Below are positions 23,334 to 27,129 of a stretch of 27,129 nucleotides of DNA, piece by piece. The position numbers and the translations under genes were made by a program. Numbering within the stretch: position 1 is the first letter of the stretch; each line of letters opens with the position of its first letter. A model generated the notes under the pieces. The model made no database searches. It had not been told where the DNA came from and was given only the letters and a program-made list of their open reading frames with translations. The DNA is from JAFTYO01 sp045644765 (GTDB taxonomy: Bacteria > Pseudomonadota > Alphaproteobacteria > RF32 > CAG-239): the NCBI GenBank assembly GCA_045644765.1, contig JAZRHM010000024.1, forward strand, positions 1-27,129. The letters run 5' to 3'.

Positions 23334-26300
23334 ATGAATAATTTTATCTCCAAAAGCAAACTCTTAGCCACAACTGCTATTTGTGCAATTTCTGTGTGTG
23401 CCAACACGGTCAAAGCTGAAGAAATCAGCATTTTAGATATCTTAAACAATTCAACCACAAAATCCCCCAACATTACATGGGAACAAGTAACTTCCGCCGG
23501 TGAAAATACAATCCAAATCGGTGATAAATATTATAAATATACTTGGACTAATAAAGATTCTACAAGGGGTAAATATACCAAGCGTCAATATAATAATCTT
23601 TCCGGTGATGTAAAAGCCGATTTTATTGGTGCTTCAGGCGGTCGTTATGGTGGAGCTATTCTTAATGCCGGTACAATATCATCTATAACCGGAGATTTTA
23701 TCGGCAATAGTGAAACTTCAACAAATTCTTATGCCATTGGTGGAGCTATTTATAATAGTGGTACAATAGAAGCTATAACCGGAGATTTTGTGGGTAATAG
23801 TGTTACCGGAAGTGTTTCTGTCTATGGTGGAGCTATTTATAATTGGGGGACAATATCATCTATAACCGGAGATTTTGTGGGTAATAGTGTTACTTCAAAT
23901 TCTTCTACCTATGGTGGATATGGTGGAGCTATTTATAATGATGGTGGTACAATATCATCTATAACCGGAGATTTTACCGACAATAGTGTAACTTCAACAG
24001 ATGGTAATGCTGGAGGTGGAGCTATCTATGATAGATATGAAAGTACAATATCATCTATAGTCGGAGATTTTACCGGCAACAGTGCAAATTCAACAAATGA
24101 TTATGCCAAAGGTGGAGCTATTTTTAATGAAGGTGTAATATCATCTATAACCGGAATTTTTACCGGCAACATTGCAACTTCAACAAATGGTTTTGCCAAT
24201 GGTGGAGCTATTTATAATAGTGAAACAATATCATTTATAACCGGAGATTTTATCGGTAATAGTGCAACTTCAACAAATCGTGCTGCCGATGGTGGAGCTA
24301 TTTATAATTGGGACACAATAGAATCTATAATCGGTAATTTTGAGAGTAACAGTGCGAATTCAGAAGATGGTGAGGCTTACGCTGGAGCTATTTGGAATTA
24401 TGGTAGAATAGAAACTATAACCGGAGATTTTGAAGGCAACAGTGCAACCGGAAATTCTTATGCCTATGGTGGAGCTATTTATAATTATAATGGAGGTACG
24501 ATAGAATCTATAACCGGTAATTTTGAGAGTAATAGTGCAACTTCAACAAAATCTGATGCCAGAGGTGGAGCTATTTATAATAGAGAACAAGGTACAATCT
24601 CATCTATAACCGGAGACTTTATCGGCAACAGTGCAACTTCAACAAATTCTTATGCCTATGGTGGAGCTATTTATAATTATGGTACAATATCATCTATAAC
24701 CGGAGATTTTGAAGGAAATAGTGCAACTTCAACAAATTATTTTGCCTATGGTGGCGCTATTTATAATAGTGGTACAATAAACTTTTTAGCTGATGCATCA
24801 GATTCTGAAGATAGCTTACAAGATGATGTATTGTTCCAAGACAATTACACACAATCAAGAAGTGGAGATAAAAAATATGAAGCTATATATAATAGCGGAA
24901 CAATAAATTTTGAATCTCGTAATTTGGGAACTTTCACTTTTTATGATTCTATATATAATTCCAGAACTATAAATTTAGTTAGTGATAATGCTGTTGTTGA
25001 TAATAATATCGCTAAATTTAATATGTATAATAATATTGAAGGAGGGGGGACTTTTAATATTAAAAACCCGTATACATTTAATATGATAAACCAAGAAGCT
25101 AATATTATTCAACAAAACTATTTTAATATTGAAGCCGCATCTACCTTAAACTTGGATGTTATATTATCAACAGGTATTAGCGACAGATTTAGTATAGGTG
25201 AAATAACAGGATATGATAATTTCACTTTAAGTCAAATCAACCTTGTTGATGAAATGGCAGAAGATGTTGAATATGAAAAAATTGCATATTCAAACAAAAC
25301 ATTAACTAAAGAATCAAAACACGAACTATCAACAAGTGAAAATGTATATTCAGTTATTAATGATGGTCAAAACCTGATGATTGAAAAGACAGATGGTATC
25401 GGAGGTTTTGCTGTATTTTTAGCAAATGAAAACAATCTTGGTGAGGAACGAGATTATCGTTTTACCAAAGATGAAGATATGCGTCATGCTTTAATATTTG
25501 GCCAAGATAAAACAGGAAATGTTCAAGACAAAGAAGCAAAATTAACAATTTTAGGTAACAATAAAACTTTATCCGGTGACGGAGAAATTTTAAATGCTAT
25601 GAACCTTAAATATGGTCAAACCGCAGAGATCAGTAACCTAACAATCAAAGGTTTTGAAACCGGTTTGATAAACAAAGGAGCGATGACCTTAAACAATGTT
25701 AATTTAAAAGATAATAAAGTCGGTTTACAAAACTCCGGTAACGTTTCTTTACAAGGAGAAAACACTATCTCAGGTTCTGATTATGCGATGTATTTTGAAG
25801 CCGGAAAATCTTATGAATATCCGTTGTATGGAGCAAATATGGATATAGATCTTATTCGTAGTGCTGCAGAAAAAGGAATTTCTTATGCTGAATTTATGAA
25901 AAATATGTCAGAAGAACTATCAACTGCAACCGGTCAAATATTAGAATTCACTAATGGTGCAGAACATTGGGATTTAATGTTTGAATTGAGGAAAACACAA
26001 GGAGAAGAATTACCATGGAATAACGAACTTGAATTTTTCCAAACTGAAGTTGGATTACCCATAACAGAGGCACAATATAATGAAGCTTTAGAAGCAATGA
26101 AACAATATGGAAAAGCTCATCCAGCAGCAGGATGTGTCGCATATAGATCACTCAATTATGGAGTTTCACCACTTAAGTTTACACAATTGTTCTATAGCGA
26201 AGATGCAACTGAGCAAGAAGCATTGATTGAAGAACTTGTCGCAGAGATGGTGGCAAATTTACCGGAAGATAAAAGAGAAAATATCACAGATGATGAGATT

Positions 26301-27129
26301 GCCGGAGCCAAGCAAGAGCTAAGAGATATAATTGCATTTAGTAAATATGAAATGGCAGAAATAGAAAACATGTATGCACAAGTTGGGGCTCCATCATCAT
26401 ATGAATACGTAGCACCGGCTTATAAAGAATCAACTTTTGATTTTGCCGAGGGTGCAATACTGAACCTTAACTCAAAAGTTAGTGGTGAGGTTGAATATGG
26501 TTTGACACTTGCAGGTGCTGATGATGCTATCATCAACTTAAATTCTGAGATTGAAAAGGCAGATTTGGTTCTTGATGGTCCGACCTTAAAACTTTCAGAT
26601 GAAAGCACTAATCTGGCGTCTGTAAACAGTTTTGAAGTTAAGAACGGAACGTTAGACATGCAAAACGATGCTGTTCGCACACTTATTGCATCTAACTTCA
26701 AAATAAGCGGAGCCTTAAAACTTTATGTAGATGCAGATTTAGCCAACAAAACAATGGATACATTAGGCAAAGTTGAAGTAACTGATGAAGGAAGTATAAG
26801 CGTTGACGGTATCAAAATCTTGTCAGATGCAGCAGAAGTAGAAACTCTGATAAGCTTTGCAGGTGAATCTTACAAAGATAAAGTCACTACAACAGTTGAT
26901 AACGTATTGTCAACAAACTATGAATATACCATAGAATATGATACAACAACCGGTGAGTTTAAGTTTGTCAGAGGAAACAAAATAGCTTCGGAAGAAGTTG
27001 CGCCGAACCAAGCGCCGTCACTTAGTACAAACACAACGGTTGCAGTTGTAGATACGGTTATAGCACAAATCTTTGATAGAGATGTAACCATATCAACAGA
27101 TATCAACTATGGTGCAGACACAACCGACT
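23334..27129 (+). CDS. Pmp-like GGAI/FxxN repeat autotransporter-type protein, N-terminal part (truncated by window edge)
   Basis: The frame is open for 1265 codons from the ATG at 23334 to the right edge. Signal peptide residues 1-28 (LLATTAICAISVC, cleavage at VKA|EE). A short domain with IGDKYYKYTWT (about 63-73) matches the left-edge protein. Twelve repeats of 29-32 residues run from residue 106 to 472, each with GGAIYN, then a TI.SITGDF strand and FxxN (FIGN, FTGN, FEGN); a 13th GGAI follows. Residues about 500-830 are beta-rich passenger with Asn-rich strands (TINFESRN, GGGTFNIKN, KLTILGNNKTLSGDGEI). Residues about 831-1025 are a predicted helical, acidic insertion containing AHPAAGCVAY. 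Beta-helix-like sequence resumes (DFAEGAILNLNSKV) to the edge. A C-terminal autotransporter barrel is expected further on but not visible. Likely a surface-exposed, host- or neighbour-facing protein; the ligand is unknown. Confidence 0.9.
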   Translation, partial: MNNFISKSKLLATTAICAISVCANTVKAEEISILDILNNSTTKSPNITWEQVTSAGENTIQIGDKYYKYTWTNKDSTRGKYTKRQYNNLSGDVKADFIGASGGRYGGAILNAGTISSITGDFIGNSETSTNSYAIGGAIYNSGTIEAITGDFVGNSVTGSVSVYGGAIYNWGTISSITGDFVGNSVTSNSSTYGGYGGAIYNDGGTISSITGDFTDNSVTSTDGNAGGGAIYDRYESTISSIVGDFTGNSANSTNDYAKGGAIFNEGVISSITGIFTGNIATSTNGFANGGAIYNSETISFITGDFIGNSATSTNRAADGGAIYNWDTIESIIGNFESNSANSEDGEAYAGAIWNYGRIETITGDFEGNSATGNSYAYGGAIYNYNGGTIESITGNFESNSATSTKSDARGGAIYNREQGTISSITGDFIGNSATSTNSYAYGGAIYNYGTISSITGDFEGNSATSTNYFAYGGAIYNSGTINFLADASDSEDSLQDDVLFQDNYTQSRSGDKKYEAIYNSGTINFESRNLGTFTFYDSIYNSRTINLVSDNAVVDNNIAKFNMYNNIEGGGTFNIKNPYTFNMINQEANIIQQNYFNIEAASTLNLDVILSTGISDRFSIGEITGYDNFTLSQINLVDEMAEDVEYEKIAYSNKTLTKESKHELSTSENVYSVINDGQNLMIEKTDGIGGFAVFLANENNLGEERDYRFTKDEDMRHALIFGQDKTGNVQDKEAKLTILGNNKTLSGDGEILNAMNLKYGQTAEISNLTIKGFETGLINKGAMTLNNVNLKDNKVGLQNSGNVSLQGENTISGSDYAMYFEAGKSYEYPLYGANMDIDLIRSAAEKGISYAEFMKNMSEELSTATGQILEFTNGAEHWDLMFELRKTQGEELPWNNELEFFQTEVGLPITEAQYNEALEAMKQYGKAHPAAGCVAYRSLNYGVSPLKFTQLFYSEDATEQEALIEELVAEMVANLPEDKRENITDDEIAGAKQELRDIIAFSKYEMAEIENMYAQVGAPSSYEYVAPAYKESTFDFAEGAILNLNSKVSGEVEYGLTLAGADDAIINLNSEIEKADLVLDGPTLKLSDESTNLASVNSFEVKNGTLDMQNDAVRTLIASNFKISGALKLYVDADLANKTMDTLGKVEVTDEGSISVDGIKILSDAAEVETLISFAGESYKDKVTTTVDNVLSTNYEYTIEYDTTTGEFKFVRGNKIASEEVAPNQAPSLSTNTTVAVVDTVIAQIFDRDVTISTDINYGADTTD
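23649..24780 (+). repeat. in-frame repeat array of about 92-bp units coding GGAI/FxxN repeats
   Basis: Twelve full units and the start of a 13th. Many share long identical DNA stretches, for example GGTGGAGCTATTTATAAT and TCATCTATAACCGGAGATTT. Unit lengths are all multiples of 3 (about 87-96 bp), so gain or loss of a unit keeps the frame. The array resembles no CRISPR: there are no spacers and the units are translated. Confidence 0.9.

Noticed and set aside
23649..24780. Regular DNA repeats resembling a CRISPR-like array
   Set aside because: Units abut, are translated in one frame and encode the GGAI/FxxN beta-helix; there are no unique spacers and no cas genes.
25951..27106. Minus-strand open frames (25951-26151, 26420-26701, 26918-27106) within the right repeat gene
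   Set aside because: They lie antisense to a well-supported long coding frame, show no protein motifs and have no ribosome sites; they are shadows.

Overview
The window is an AT-rich stretch of bacterial chromosome, densely packed with genes. The housekeeping genes look proteobacterial: accB-accC, hemW, a Uup-type ABC-F ATPase, folA-thyA and a galU-like gene. Two large secreted repeat proteins of autotransporter type flank them. This combination, with low GC and many lineage-specific proteins, fits an uncultured, probably host-associated (gut-type) alphaproteobacterium. That placement is inference from style, not from a marker gene. I see no tRNA, rRNA, IS element, integrase, CRISPR array or plasmid/phage module. 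No gap between genes reaches 300 bp.

Layout, left to right. (1) 1-1506 (-): N-terminal 502 codons of a secreted protein built from about 30-residue GGAI...FxxN repeats, cut by the window edge. (2) 1654-3107 (-): a CPHC thioredoxin-like lipoprotein co-oriented with an unknown helical protein, then a separate YgiW/BOF-type periplasmic OB-fold protein; the lipoprotein and the YgiW-type gene each end in a clear intrinsic terminator. (3) 3238-7421 (+): a MATE exporter, then three tightly spaced genes (nucleotidyltransferase, Dpm1-like GT2, GT-C membrane glycosyltransferase) that look like a lipid-linked sugar pathway for decorating the envelope. (4) 7418-11090 (-): hemW, a divergent galU-like gene, and a 518-aa protein in which I recognise a diverged RelA/SpoT-type nucleotidyltransferase core. 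(5) 11245-13287 (+): folA and thyA with zero spacing, then a small Lcl_C-like protein whose promoter lies inside a 16-bp inverted repeat. (6) 13454-16402 (-): a small membrane protein; then an MprF-flippase-like (YbhN/UPF0104) protein overlapping a secreted Sel1-repeat protein. (7) 16538-18340 (+): uup. (8) 18337-23159 (-): membrane protein, accC and accB in one operon; a 537-aa unknown acidic protein with an internal helical duplication; a half-size EamA transporter. (9) 23334-27129 (+): a second, larger GGAI/FxxN repeat protein, cut by the right edge.

The two edge proteins share the same N-terminal plan (signal peptide, a short domain with an IGDKYY motif, then a repeat array with a period near 90 bp) and point outward from the window. 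GGA(I/L/V) plus FxxN is the defining motif pair of chlamydial polymorphic membrane proteins. The most interesting items are this Pmp-like pair, the RelA/SpoT-like protein next to folA-thyA, and the promoter wrapped in an inverted repeat downstream of thyA. All functional calls are from reading the sequence; no database search was run.
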